From positions 62,001 to 126,000 of the forward strand of contig CAMTUU010000001.1 in assembly GCA_947085045.1 (NCBI GenBank): DNA of 64,000 bases. The letters are read 5' to 3'. Position 1 is the stretch's first letter. Each line of letters begins with the position of its first letter. Of this stretch, positions 49,135 through 57,138 are shown one piece after another. Below the pieces are notes generated by a model. It was not told the DNA's origin. It searched no databases and saw nothing but the letters and a program-made list of their open reading frames with translations. The position numbers and the translations under genes were made by a program. The DNA comes from Pseudolysinimonas_A sp947085045. Its GTDB lineage: Bacteria > Actinomycetota > Actinomycetes > Actinomycetales > Microbacteriaceae.

Positions 49135-49504
49135 GGCCCGACACCTCCAGCCCGCCGCCGACGCCGAGCAGTCCCACGACCGGCAGCGTCGTGCGCACCG
49201 TCACGGTGACCGCAGGATTCCCCATCCACTCCCCCGTGCCGACCGCGATGTCGGTCGCGTAGTCGGCACCGATCGCCTCGGTGATCAGCTGGCGGGCCCG
49301 CAGCACCCCGTCGGCGGGGGCGTTGTCGGCGAGTGCGGCGAACCGCGCGCCCTCGGCCGCCGCATCCTGCACCGTGTTCCGCACGTGCAACGCGAGACCG
49401 AGCTGGATGACGGCGAGCGTCAGGATCGTCAGGAGCACCCCGACGAGGGTGAACTCGACCACCGCCGAGCCGGTGTCGTCGCGGAGCCGGGCGCCGGGCG
49501 ACAT
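49109..49504 (-). CDS. TadE-family pseudopilin (second copy)
   Basis: 131 aa. N-terminal DDTGSAVVEFTLVGVLLTIL is the TadE-type helix with its conserved Glu, followed by RNTVQDAAAEGARFAALADN. The rest is a small extracytoplasmic domain. It lies 4 bp after the pilin-like gene and overlaps the next TadE gene. A pair of TadE-like proteins is normal for actinobacterial Tad loci. Confidence 0.85.
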   Translation of the reverse strand: MSPGARLRDDTGSAVVEFTLVGVLLTILTLAVIQLGLALHVRNTVQDAAAEGARFAALADNAPADGVLRARQLITEAIGADYATDIAVGTGEWMGNPAVTVTVRTTLPVVGLLGVGGGLEVSGHAAIETLD

Positions 49505-49508
49505 CGGC

Positions 49509-49700
49509 TCAGAAGCCGGTGACCCGGGCGAGCGCGCTCTCGAAGATCGCGCCCAGGGCCGGGCCGGCGATCGCCCAGATGGCGATCACGAGGCCAGCCG
49601 TCATCAGCGAGATCAGCACCCATCCCGGGACGTCTCCCCGGTCGTCATCCCGGAGCCGGGCGCCGATCACCCGTCTGATCTGTGCGGTCCTGGTTCGCAT
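49509..49700 (-). CDS. Flp pilin-like small membrane protein
   Basis: 63 aa. RDDDRGDVPGWVLISLMTAG then LVIAIWAIAGPALGAIFES: one long hydrophobic helix behind a charged leader, the size and position of an actinobacterial Tad pilin (between TadC and TadE in standard loci). The usual Gly-x4-Glu processing site is not obvious, so it may be the small DUF4244-type partner instead. It begins the pilin-TadE-TadE-TadG half of the split locus. Confidence 0.65.
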   Translation of the reverse strand: MRTRTAQIRRVIGARLRDDDRGDVPGWVLISLMTAGLVIAIWAIAGPALGAIFESALARVTGF

Positions 49701-49767
49701 GCCGACATGGTGCCTCGACCCGCGCCGTCGCGACGGGCGTTGTCCACAACCCGAGGAGCAGGTCTGC

Positions 49768-50295
49768 TCACGTCGCGGTCTTCGCGCGGTTCTTCCGCGT
49801 GACGGCGAGCAGCGTGACGACGGCGATCCCCGCCGTGACGAGCACGATCGCGGTGATCAGCGGGCCCGCGTCGACGCCGTCAAGAAGGAGGCGGGCGCTG
49901 CCGAGTCCGGCGGTGATGAGAGTCGCGGCGATGCCGAACCCGATCGCGCGCGGCAGCGCCGTCGGGCTCCGCACGCTCGTCGCCTGCCGGAGCCGGGCGA
50001 CGACGAGTGCCCCGACCAGAACGGCGGCCGCAGCGAGGCCGAGCAGGCGGAAGGTCGCACCGAGCGGCAGCACCGTCAGCGCGTCCAGCACGAGCACCAC
50101 GATCAGCAGCTGCAGCAACGTCGTGGCGACCGCCGCGGTGATCATGACGCTGAGTTTCGGGGATGCCGGATCGCGGCCGACCTCGGCCGCCGCGACCCCG
50201 GACGCATCCTCCGCGGCCGGCTCCCCCGGCCCCGGGAGTCCCCCGAACGCCTCGTCGGGCAGGCGCTGCACCAGGTCGCCCGGGTCGGGGTTCAC
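49768..50295 (-). CDS. Hypothetical four-helix membrane protein
   Basis: 175 aa, family not recognised. An acidic/Pro-Gly-rich cytoplasmic N-terminus (about 50 residues) is followed by four hydrophobic segments: VMITAAVATTLLQLLIVVLV, LLGLAAAAVLVGALVVARL, AIGFGIAATLITAGLGSARL and LITAIVLVTAGIAVVTLLAV. GTG at 50295 overlaps the stop of the VOC relic by 4 nt. Downstream of the PadR/membrane-protein operon; no function is suggested. Confidence 0.65.
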   Translation of the reverse strand: MNPDPGDLVQRLPDEAFGGLPGPGEPAAEDASGVAAAEVGRDPASPKLSVMITAAVATTLLQLLIVVLVLDALTVLPLGATFRLLGLAAAAVLVGALVVARLRQATSVRSPTALPRAIGFGIAATLITAGLGSARLLLDGVDAGPLITAIVLVTAGIAVVTLLAVTRKNRAKTAT

Positions 50296-50574
50296 GCGGG
50301 CCGACCGAGCCGGGCCGCGATGCGCGGCAGCCACTCCGGCAGCTGCTGCAGCCTGTTCTGGGTGCCGTCGGGGTCGCGGAAGGTCACGAACCGCCCCCAG
50401 GGCTGCTCGTCGGCGTCCTTGCCGACGAGCAGGATGCCGCGGAGGCTGCCCGGGTCGGGGTCGGCGATGCCCGTGCCGAACGCGATCGAGCAGCCGATCC
50501 CGGCGCACTGGTCTGCGCGAATCGCATGTCCATCGCTCGAAAATACGCCCGACCACCGACTTTCGCACCGGCAC
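50292..50574 (-). pseudogene. Truncated VOC (glyoxalase-like) gene
   Basis: About 85 codons read IRADQCAGIGCSIAFGTGIA, then DPDPGSLRGILLVGKDADEQ and GRFVTFRDPDG. They match the middle and C-terminal strands of a glyoxalase/VOC protein. The N-terminal half is gone, and the segment normally joining these strands appears deleted. No start codon with a proper N-terminus is available. It lies 8 bp after the membrane-protein gene and overlaps the next gene. Confidence 0.6.
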
Positions 50575-50581
50575 CCACCGC

Positions 50582-51949
50582 TCAGGCGAACCCGAAGAAC
50601 GGCGGCAGAACCAGCACCACGAAGGCCGCCCAGGCCGCGAACGCCGCGAGGAACCCGGTCTGCCACGCCGCCATCCGGCCGTACCGCAGGGGCCCCCGGA
50701 TGAACCCGAGAACCGCCGTCACCACGAGGTCGATGACGAGCAGCACGTTGAAGCCGAGGGCGACGACGCGGTTCGGGGTGAAGCCGAACTCCCCGATACG
50801 CTGCAGCATCGAGCCGAGCACGAGCAGGTCGAGCACCACCGCCGCCACGACGGCGACGAGGCGGATGACATCTATCGCCGTCGTCGGGCGTCGCGGGTCG
50901 CGTGCCGAGAGACCGTAGAGCACGAGCCCGACGACGACGAGCATCAGCACGTCGAAGCCGGTGAGCAGGTCGCGATCGAACTCGATGCGGAACCCGGCCG
51001 CCAGGTAGGTCACCACCGCAACGACGAGGCCGGCGCCGAACAGCGGTGTGAAGATCGCGGTGAGCACCGGAGCGAGGTTCTCGACGATGCTCTTCTTGGA
51101 TTCCACGAGCCACGCGGCGACGATCGTGGCCGCGACGGCGCCCGAGGGCAGCACCCACCCGATCACGTCGTCGATGGCGTCGGGCGCGACCGGGCTGAGC
51201 ACGAGCGACGTGAGCAGCAGCAGCACGCCGCCGCCGAGCGCGATGAGCACGTAGTAGATCGCCCACTCGCCCGTGAAGCGCACGGCATCCATGCGGCGGA
51301 GGGCCGGCCACGGGTTGCCGCCGGCGTAGGCGGCGAGCACGACGACCCAGAGCACGAGGAAGAGGTGCCCCGCGGCGAGCAGCAGGGTCTGCGGCGGATC
51401 CCCTCCGAAGATGAGACCCGCGGTCGCGTTGCCGCCTCCGAACGGGAAGAGGTTCACGGCCACTGCGAACACCACCGTCGCGACGGCGAGCGGGAGCACG
51501 GCCCGGAGGGGGATGCGGCGCAGCCGCACGAAGTAGGCAGCGAGAACCGGCAGCACGAAGAACGCGAGGTTGCGGGTGAACCAGTCGGTGTTCGGCATCG
51601 ACTGCTCCGCCAGCAGACGGACCACCTGGATGATGACGACCGCGACGGCCGCGAAGGCGATCATCTCCAGGAGCGACCGGTCGCGCCCCCCGAGCCCGGG
51701 CGGCAGCACGAGCTGCTTCCACAACCGGTCGCCGTGCTCGCGCGCGAACTCCGCCGTGACGGTGTCGGTCGCACCGAGTCGCTTGACGGCGATGAGGAAG
51801 GCCTCGTCCTGATCCAGTCCCGAGGCCTCGAGGTCGGCCATGCGATCGCGCAGGTGCTCCTCGAGTTCGTCGGCATCCGTCTCGGCGACCGCGGCGCTGC
51901 GGGCCAGGGCCGCGCGCCACTGCGCGATGCGCGCTTCGACCTCGCTCAC
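50582..51949 (-). CDS. Multi-spanning membrane protein with permease-prefix-like N-terminus
   Basis: 455 aa. The N-terminal ~75 residues (ARIAQWRAALARSAAVAETD, ADELEEHLRDRMADLEASGL) form the helical domain often found with PadR regulators. About ten to twelve hydrophobic helices follow (MIAFAAVAVVIIQVVRLLAE, VLPLAVATVVFAVAVNLFPF). GTG at 51949 overlaps the PadR stop by 4 nt. The PadR-plus-prefix-membrane-protein pair is a recurrent actinobacterial unit of unknown role. Confidence 0.75.
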   Translation of the reverse strand: MSEVEARIAQWRAALARSAAVAETDADELEEHLRDRMADLEASGLDQDEAFLIAVKRLGATDTVTAEFAREHGDRLWKQLVLPPGLGGRDRSLLEMIAFAAVAVVIIQVVRLLAEQSMPNTDWFTRNLAFFVLPVLAAYFVRLRRIPLRAVLPLAVATVVFAVAVNLFPFGGGNATAGLIFGGDPPQTLLLAAGHLFLVLWVVVLAAYAGGNPWPALRRMDAVRFTGEWAIYYVLIALGGGVLLLLTSLVLSPVAPDAIDDVIGWVLPSGAVAATIVAAWLVESKKSIVENLAPVLTAIFTPLFGAGLVVAVVTYLAAGFRIEFDRDLLTGFDVLMLVVVGLVLYGLSARDPRRPTTAIDVIRLVAVVAAVVLDLLVLGSMLQRIGEFGFTPNRVVALGFNVLLVIDLVVTAVLGFIRGPLRYGRMAAWQTGFLAAFAAWAAFVVLVLPPFFGFA

Positions 51950-52293
51950 CAGGCACCCGCCGGGATGCTCGAGCCCCAGAGGCCGCCGAGGGTGCGGGTC
52001 GCGGTGACCCATTGCCGGCGGTGCTCGGCGAGAGCGGTTTCGCCGGACGCGGTGATCTCGTAGTACTTGCGCTTGCGGCCCTCCGGCGACTCGCCCCAGC
52101 TCGCCTCCACCTGGCCGAGCCGCTCGAGCCGGTGCAGGAGCGGGTACAGCATCCCGTCGGTCCAGGCGATGTCGCCCGCCGAGAGGTCGTGCACCTGCTT
52201 GAGGATCGCGTAGCCGTAGCTGCGTCCCCGAGCGAGGATCGCCAGCACCAACGGGGTGGCCATCGCGGCCACCAGATCTTTGTCGAGATTCAT
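51946..52293 (-). CDS. PadR-family transcriptional regulator
   Basis: 115 aa. Typical PadR winged helix: ATPLVLAILARGRSYGYAIL, KQVHDLS, MLYPLLHRLERLGQVEASWG and the wing EGRKRKYYEITASGETAL, with a short C-terminal helix. It is translationally coupled to the membrane-protein gene (GTGA). Its promoter region, 52294-52374, has TATAGT as a -10 on the minus strand and a loose palindrome around it, probably the autoregulatory site. Confidence 0.9.
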   Translation of the reverse strand: MNLDKDLVAAMATPLVLAILARGRSYGYAILKQVHDLSAGDIAWTDGMLYPLLHRLERLGQVEASWGESPEGRKRKYYEITASGETALAEHRRQWVTATRTLGGLWGSSIPAGAW

Positions 52294-52374
52294 CGCGCCT
52301 CCTTACCTGCCAGCACTATACATTGTTGATCTAGGTATGCGCGGCCGACTCGACGGAGATCGGCCGATGGAGGC

Positions 52375-53649
52375 TCATCGCGCCGCGGCCTCCGCCTGGA
52401 TCGCGTCGATGTAGTCCTTGATCGTCGGCATCGCCGTGAGCTTGTCGAGGAAGAACGTGTTCACGAGGTTCACCACTTGCGCCTGTGCGCCCGCCACTCG
52501 AGCCGTGCGCTCCTCGCCGGTCGCCTGGGATTCGAGGGTTCGGTTGAGGTGCTGGAGGGCGTCGACGATCTCGGACTCCTGCTCGCCGTCGAGCGACGTC
52601 ACGACCTCCAGGATCAGGGCGTCGGACTGCGCGCGCACGTCGTCGATCGGGATGGCGCTGCCCGGCTGGGTGGCGTTGTCGAGCGTGACGATGAGCGACC
52701 ACACCTGGTAGAGGATCGTCGTCGGCTCGTCGAACAGCTCGCGCACGAATGCGGCATCCAGGTGCCGGCCCGAGAGCCGGAACATGTTGTACATGCGTTT
52801 CGCCGCTTTGCCGTAGTTGAGGTGGAGCGTGAGGTACTTGCGCACCTCGCCCTCGAGCTGGGCGACGTACTCATCGAGGGCGTCATCGCTGACGTGGGCG
52901 ACGATCTTGGTGAAGGTCGGCAGGTCGTCGGCATCCAGGTAGACCTCCTGGAAGTAGGTGTCGAGGTAGCCGTCGAGCGACACGATCGCGCCGTCCGGGG
53001 CCTCCCAGGTGACGTCGATCACGTTGCTCGCATTCGACAGGCGGCCGCGGTCGGGATCGGTGACCACCCAGTCGGCTTTGACCCAGCCCGGGTCGAGCGC
53101 CGCCTCCGACCACCGCACCGGACCGTCGACGGTCTGGATGACGCCCGCCTCGATGTCGGCGATCTTCCAGGTGATCGGCGACCCGGCCTTCGTGCTGCCG
53201 AGCTTCGCCTCGAGGAACTGGTAGGTCGCGCCCCGGCTGAAGGCCACCACCTTCTCCTTGAGGAACTGCGCGAGCAGTGCGCACGCCTCCTCCCGCGTCG
53301 CCGCGCGGATGTTGAAGCGCTGGAAGTAGTCGGCGTCGCCGGGGAAGCTCTGGATCTTCGACTGCGCGGCCGACCCGGAGAGCGCGAGGGCCCCCTCGCT
53401 CACCGCGGGGTCGCCGGTGAGCTCGACGATCTCGCCGATCCGGCGGAACCTCACGAGGTCGCGCGGGCTGAAGTCGAGCATCGCGACCCGATGGCCGAAC
53501 GTGCCGCTGACGGCATCCACCGACACGTCGTCGTCGGCTTCGTTCGCGATCGCCGCCAGCCAGGCGACCGTGTCGGTCTCGTCGAGTTCGACGCCCAGTC
53601 GCTTCGCCGACTCGATGATGCGCTGCAGGTCTTCGGCGGGATCCGTCAC
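52375..53649 (-). CDS. Uncharacterised protein with a nucleotidyltransferase-like motif
   Basis: 424 aa, not a family I can name. LALSGSAAQSKIQSFPGDAD (residues 88-107) has the Gly-Ser ... Asp-x-Asp spacing of Pol-beta-type nucleotidyltransferases (Gly92-Ser93, Asp105, Asp107). NVIDVTW with Asp212 could supply the third carboxylate. The C-terminal half is helical (KYLTLHLNYGKAAKRMYNMF, LYQVWSLIVTLDN). It overlaps the exonuclease gene by 4 nt in a three-gene operon with RidA. Enzyme activity is inference from one motif. Confidence 0.55.
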   Translation of the reverse strand: MTDPAEDLQRIIESAKRLGVELDETDTVAWLAAIANEADDDVSVDAVSGTFGHRVAMLDFSPRDLVRFRRIGEIVELTGDPAVSEGALALSGSAAQSKIQSFPGDADYFQRFNIRAATREEACALLAQFLKEKVVAFSRGATYQFLEAKLGSTKAGSPITWKIADIEAGVIQTVDGPVRWSEAALDPGWVKADWVVTDPDRGRLSNASNVIDVTWEAPDGAIVSLDGYLDTYFQEVYLDADDLPTFTKIVAHVSDDALDEYVAQLEGEVRKYLTLHLNYGKAAKRMYNMFRLSGRHLDAAFVRELFDEPTTILYQVWSLIVTLDNATQPGSAIPIDDVRAQSDALILEVVTSLDGEQESEIVDALQHLNRTLESQATGEERTARVAGAQAQVVNLVNTFFLDKLTAMPTIKDYIDAIQAEAAAR

Positions 53650-54245
53650 GGCTCACTCCTGAGGTGAGAAGGCTTCGGGCGGAGGGCGGCGGCGTCCTCG
53701 GAGATCCGGCGGAAGAGTTCGGCCTGATCCCGGGCGTCACCGAGAGCGTTGTGCGAGAGCGGGCGGCCTCCGAGATACTTCGGCGACAGGTGCCGCATGC
53801 TCGTCTGCTCCCAGGTCGACCCCATCATCCCGACGTAATAGGACTTGATGTCAAGACCGCCGTGGCCGAACGGGTTCTCGATGCCGTAACGCACGAAGTA
53901 CTCGTTGACGAACATCCAGTCGAAAACGGCGTTGAAGCCGACGAACACCGCGCGGTGCGTCTGCGGCGGCGCGACGTCGCGGATCCACTGCGCGAACTCC
54001 CCCATCGCCGCCCGGGGGTCGGTGCCCGCGACGGCGAGGGTCTCCATCGACAGACCGCTGACCGCGAGGGCGGAGGGGATGACGGCATCCCGATCGGGCT
54101 TGAGCTCGAGGTAGAAGCCGCGATCCGGCTCGTCGACCGGGCACGCGCCGATCGAGATCATCGCGTAGTCGCCGGGAGTCGGGCCGGCGGTCTCGACGTC
54201 GACCGAGATGAAGCGCTCGGGCCGGACGCGCTTCTCGGGACTCAT
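53646..54245 (-). CDS. DEDDh-family 3'-5' exonuclease
   Basis: 199 aa. All three exonuclease motifs are visible: ISVDVETAGPTPGDYAMI (Asp16, Glu18), VFVGFNAVFDWMFVN (Asp109) and PLSHNALGDARDQAEL (His165, Asp170), making it DEDDh like DnaQ/RNase T. It is predicted to trim DNA or RNA 3' ends. ATG at 54245 overlaps the RidA stop by 4 nt, and its own stop overlaps the nucleotidyltransferase-like gene. A stand-alone enzyme, not fused to a polymerase or UvrC domain. Confidence 0.88.
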   Translation of the reverse strand: MSPEKRVRPERFISVDVETAGPTPGDYAMISIGACPVDEPDRGFYLELKPDRDAVIPSALAVSGLSMETLAVAGTDPRAAMGEFAQWIRDVAPPQTHRAVFVGFNAVFDWMFVNEYFVRYGIENPFGHGGLDIKSYYVGMMGSTWEQTSMRHLSPKYLGGRPLSHNALGDARDQAELFRRISEDAAALRPKPSHLRSEP

Positions 54246-54625
54246 CGCTGGCCGAGGTGCGCGGTGACCTCGATCTCGATCTTCATCTCCGCGCTCGAGA
54301 GCTTCGCCTCGAAGGCGGTCGCCGCCGGGCGCACCTCGGCGAACGCCTCCTGCAGCGCCGGCCAGGTCTTCTCGAAGTCGCCGATGTCCGGCAGCAGGTA
54401 GTGCACGCGCACGACGTCGGCGAAGGATGCCCCCGCCTCCGCCAGCGCGGCGCCGATGTTGAGCAGCGCCTGCCGGGTCTGCTGCTCCACATCGGCGGAG
54501 ATCGTCATCGTCGAGTAGTCGTATCCGGTCGTGCCGGAGACGAACACCCAGTCGCCGGAGACCACGGCACGCGAGTACCCGATCTGCGACTCGAAGGTGG
54601 ACCCGGAGGAGATCAGCCTGCGCAT
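54242..54625 (-). CDS. RidA/YjgF-family protein
   Basis: 127 aa. RidA proteins hydrolyse reactive enamine/imine intermediates; some are annotated as L-PSP endoribonucleases. The sequence has SRAVVSGDWVFVSGTTGYDY, VEQQTRQALLNIGAALAEAG and VRVHYLLPDI. The C-terminal signature KIEIEVTAHL is present, but the region around it has ATAFEAKLSSAEM rather than the canonical R.......P.P-type triad, so substrate specificity may differ. First gene of the operon with the exonuclease and nucleotidyltransferase-like protein. Confidence 0.85.
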   Translation of the reverse strand: MRRLISSGSTFESQIGYSRAVVSGDWVFVSGTTGYDYSTMTISADVEQQTRQALLNIGAALAEAGASFADVVRVHYLLPDIGDFEKTWPALQEAFAEVRPAATAFEAKLSSAEMKIEIEVTAHLGQR

Positions 54626-54662
54626 CCCCTGAGGCTACCGGCGCGCCACGACACACGAGACG

Positions 54663-54990
54663 TCAGCGCAACGGGCGCAGGAAGTCGCCCACGTCGTCGG
54701 CTCCTCGCGCCAACCCCGCTGCTGTGCGCAGCCGACGGGCCGCCGATCGCCCGCTCAGCGCGAACCGGGAGCGCGAGAGGTTCGTGAGCAGGGAGTCGTC
54801 AGCGACGATCTCGCGTGCCGACTTCTCGACCGGAGGGGTCCAGGCCGTGAACTTATCGAGCAGCCGGGCGGCGAGGCCGACCGGGCTGTCGGCGGTCATC
54901 GCGCCGACGAGACCGGGGCGCGTGGATGGGAGGGCGAGGTGGCCGAACTCGTTCTGCCTGAAGTCGCCGATGCGCCGCATCCGGTCCCGC
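54663..54990 (-). pseudogene. C-terminal remnant of an EHN-type epoxide hydrolase
   Basis: About 100 codons read RIGDFRQNEFGHLALPSTRP, then TADSPVGLAARLLDKFTAWT and DDSLLTNLSRSRFALSGRSA. They parallel the YxxIQxTRPQTLAYxLxDSPVGLxAWIxEKF...LLTNxxxYW block of alpha/beta-hydrolase epoxide hydrolases. The N-terminal two thirds (nucleophile region) is missing and the tail is frame-degraded. It occupies the otherwise gene-free gap between the RidA and DMT genes. Confidence 0.6.
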
Positions 54991-55021
54991 TCCCGTCCGG
55001 TGAGGCGGACGGGAGCACCCC

Positions 55022-55972
55022 TCAAGCCCGCGTCGGTGCAGGCTCCGGCAGCGGAACGGCCTCGAGCGGGGCATCCACGGTCTTCTCGGCGCGGACGCAC
55101 GCGATGCCGGCAAGGATCAGCACGCCGCCGAAGATCTGCCAGGGCGTCAGCGCCTCACCGAGGGTGATCCAGGCGAAGGTGCACGCGAAGACGACCTCGA
55201 GCATGCCGACGAACGACATGAGCCGCGAGCCGAGCACCTGCGACGCGGCGATGCTCGTGGCGTAGCCGACCGCGGTGGTCGCCGCGAGCAGCAGCAGCGG
55301 GGCCCACCAGGGCAGCTGCAGACCCGCCGCGGTGAGCTCGCCGAGCACCACGTCGAAGGGCACGAGGCCGGCGAGGCCGACGATCCCGAGCGACAGGCTG
55401 CCGAGCAGCAGCCCGAACGCGGCCAGCGCGACGGGCGGGAGCCCCTTCCCGGGCCGCGCGGCGATCACGTAGTAGAGGGCGCAGCCGACCGCGGCGACGG
55501 CCGCGAACACGTAGCCGAGGGGATCTCCGCCGCCCACGGGACCGATGATCAGCAGCAGACCGCCGACCGCGACGACGGCCCCGACGATCACGACGGGGCG
55601 AGGCACCCGCCTGGCGGCGGCGGCGACCCCGGCGACGAGCAGCAGCGGCGCGAGGTACTCGATGAGGAGCGCCGACGACACCGGGATGCGCTGCAGTGAG
55701 GCGAAGTACGCCAGCTGGGTTCCGGCGACTCCGATCAGCGCCATCCCGAGGATGCGCCAGCGGGCCCGCCACACGACATGCCATTTGCCGTCCAGAGCGC
55801 GGAGCGCGAAGGGCAGCAGCAGGATGCCGGCGAGCCCGGCACGCGCGGTGACGGCGGCCGCGGGGCTCCAGCCCGCCTCCATCAGCGGCTTCGCGAGCGC
55901 GCCGGAGGTGCCGAAGGCGAGCGACGCCAAGAGGCCGATGAGGAGTCCGGTGGTGATGCTCGTGCGCTGCAT
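55022..55972 (-). CDS. EamA/DMT-family transporter
   Basis: 316 aa with ten predicted helices in two EamA repeats. It opens GLLIGLLASLAFGTSGALAK, with FASLQRIPVSSALLIEYLAP closing the first repeat. The second repeat ends MLEVVFACTFAWITLGEALT and WQIFGGVLILAGIACVRAEK. It is probably a metabolite or amino-acid exporter; the substrate is unknown. It is divergent from the CGNR gene with a 72-bp gap containing no clear operator. Confidence 0.9.
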   Translation of the reverse strand: MQRTSITTGLLIGLLASLAFGTSGALAKPLMEAGWSPAAAVTARAGLAGILLLPFALRALDGKWHVVWRARWRILGMALIGVAGTQLAYFASLQRIPVSSALLIEYLAPLLLVAGVAAAARRVPRPVVIVGAVVAVGGLLLIIGPVGGGDPLGYVFAAVAAVGCALYYVIAARPGKGLPPVALAAFGLLLGSLSLGIVGLAGLVPFDVVLGELTAAGLQLPWWAPLLLLAATTAVGYATSIAASQVLGSRLMSFVGMLEVVFACTFAWITLGEALTPWQIFGGVLILAGIACVRAEKTVDAPLEAVPLPEPAPTRA

Positions 55973-56044
55973 GTTTCCTCGACCAGTCAGGAGTGTGGTG
56001 CGTTACGATCCTGACGGTACTCGTACGATGACGTAAGGTTCAAA

Positions 56045-56590
56045 TTGCATTTCACTCCTGACACAGAGACGAATCTGGCATTCTTCGTCGACCTCGCGAA
56101 CACCCATCCGACGGCCTCCCGCAGCGGCTCCGACGACCTCTCGGCCCCTGCCGAACTCACCGACCTCGTCGAGCGCCACGGCTACACCGGGCGCTTCGAC
56201 CGCGACGAGGCCGAACTCGCCGACGTGCTCGTCGTGCGCGACGAGTTGCGGCGCATGTGGTCGCTCCCCGAGGACGACCAGGTGGCGGCGATCAACGCAT
56301 GGTTCCGGGATGTCGCCGCCCTCCCCCAGCTCGAGCGGCACGACCGATTCGACTGGCACTTCCACGCGACCGCCCCCGACGCCCCGCTCGCCAACCGCAT
56401 GCGCGCGGAAGGCGCTCTCGCCCTCGCCGAGATCGTGCGCTACGGGCAGCAGGACCGGATGAAGGTCTGCGCCGCCGACGACTGCACCGGCATCCTCGTC
56501 GACCAGTCGCGCAACGGGTCGAGGCGCTTCTGCTCGGTGCGCTGCGGCAACCGCGTCAACCAGCAGGGCTTCCGCGAGCGGATGGGCTGA
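56045..56590 (+). CDS. CGNR zinc-finger / ABATE-domain regulator
   Basis: 181 aa. The N-terminal ABATE-type domain (FVDLANTHPTASR, then VVRDELRRMWSL) precedes a C-terminal CGNR zinc finger, CAADDCTGILVDQSRNGSRR then FCSVRCGNRVNQQGF, with four Cys ligands. CGNR proteins are presumed stress-linked DNA-binding regulators. The start is TTG at 56045; no in-frame ATG is near. It is followed 4 bp later by the barstar-like gene and divergent from the EamA exporter, which it may control. Confidence 0.85.
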   Translation: MHFTPDTETNLAFFVDLANTHPTASRSGSDDLSAPAELTDLVERHGYTGRFDRDEAELADVLVVRDELRRMWSLPEDDQVAAINAWFRDVAALPQLERHDRFDWHFHATAPDAPLANRMRAEGALALAEIVRYGQQDRMKVCAADDCTGILVDQSRNGSRRFCSVRCGNRVNQQGFRERMG

Positions 56591-56594
56591 TCGC

Positions 56595-57059
56595 ATGACC
56601 GACACTTTCCCGCACGTGCGCGGAGCATTCCCCTGGCTGCGCTCGGGGCCACTGTGGCGCATCCACGTCGACGCCCAGACGGCCCTCGACGCGTTCCTCG
56701 CCGACAACGACTTCGTGCGTCTCGACCTCGACGGGCGTCTCGTCACCTCACGCGCTGCGGCCCATGCGGAGCTCGCCCGCCTGCTCGAGTTCCCCGAGTG
56801 GTACGGCGGCAACTGGGACGCCTTCCACGACTGCTTCTACGGCTTCGTCGACGCCCACGCCGGTCAGCGCGTCGCCCTCGTCTGGCACCACCCCGAGGTC
56901 TCGGCCGCCGCCGCCCCGCTCACCGCCGTCGAGGTCGGCTGGGCGCTGCTCACGGAGGCGTTCGAGCACCGCTGGTCGGAGCAGAACCGTCCGACGATCT
57001 GGATGGAGACCTTCGCCCTCGGCGTCGGCGACGACTTCGATCGGCCTGCCGCGGTGTGA
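56595..57059 (+). CDS. Barstar-family (barnase inhibitor-like) protein
   Basis: 154 aa. The barstar core is clear: RIHVDAQTALDAFLADNDFV near the start, then the diagnostic ELARLLEFPEWYGGNWDAFH (L..YYGGNWDAxxD pattern with the RNase-facing Asp) and DCFYGFVD. No barnase-like RNase gene is beside it. It may be an orphan immunity protein against RNase toxins of competitors, or regulate a host RNase. Its stop codon is inside the palindrome at 57057-57138. Confidence 0.85.
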   Translation: MTDTFPHVRGAFPWLRSGPLWRIHVDAQTALDAFLADNDFVRLDLDGRLVTSRAAAHAELARLLEFPEWYGGNWDAFHDCFYGFVDAHAGQRVALVWHHPEVSAAAAPLTAVEVGWALLTEAFEHRWSEQNRPTIWMETFALGVGDDFDRPAAV

Positions 57060-57138
57060 CCCCGTTGGTCCGCGTTCTGCGAAACGCGCCGCGAGTTTCT
57101 CGTAGGCACGATTCGCAGAACGCGGACCAACTGGGTCA
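57057..57138. repeat. 27-bp-arm palindrome between convergent genes (bidirectional terminator-like)
   Basis: The arms 57057-57083 and 57112-57138 are reverse complements with one mismatch; the inner 20 bp (GTTGGTCCGCGTTCTGCGAA and its complement) are perfect, around a 28-nt loop. The TGA stop of the barstar-like gene and the TGA of the TadC gene both lie within the arms. It may act as a two-way terminator or be a mobile palindromic repeat. Confidence 0.8.
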
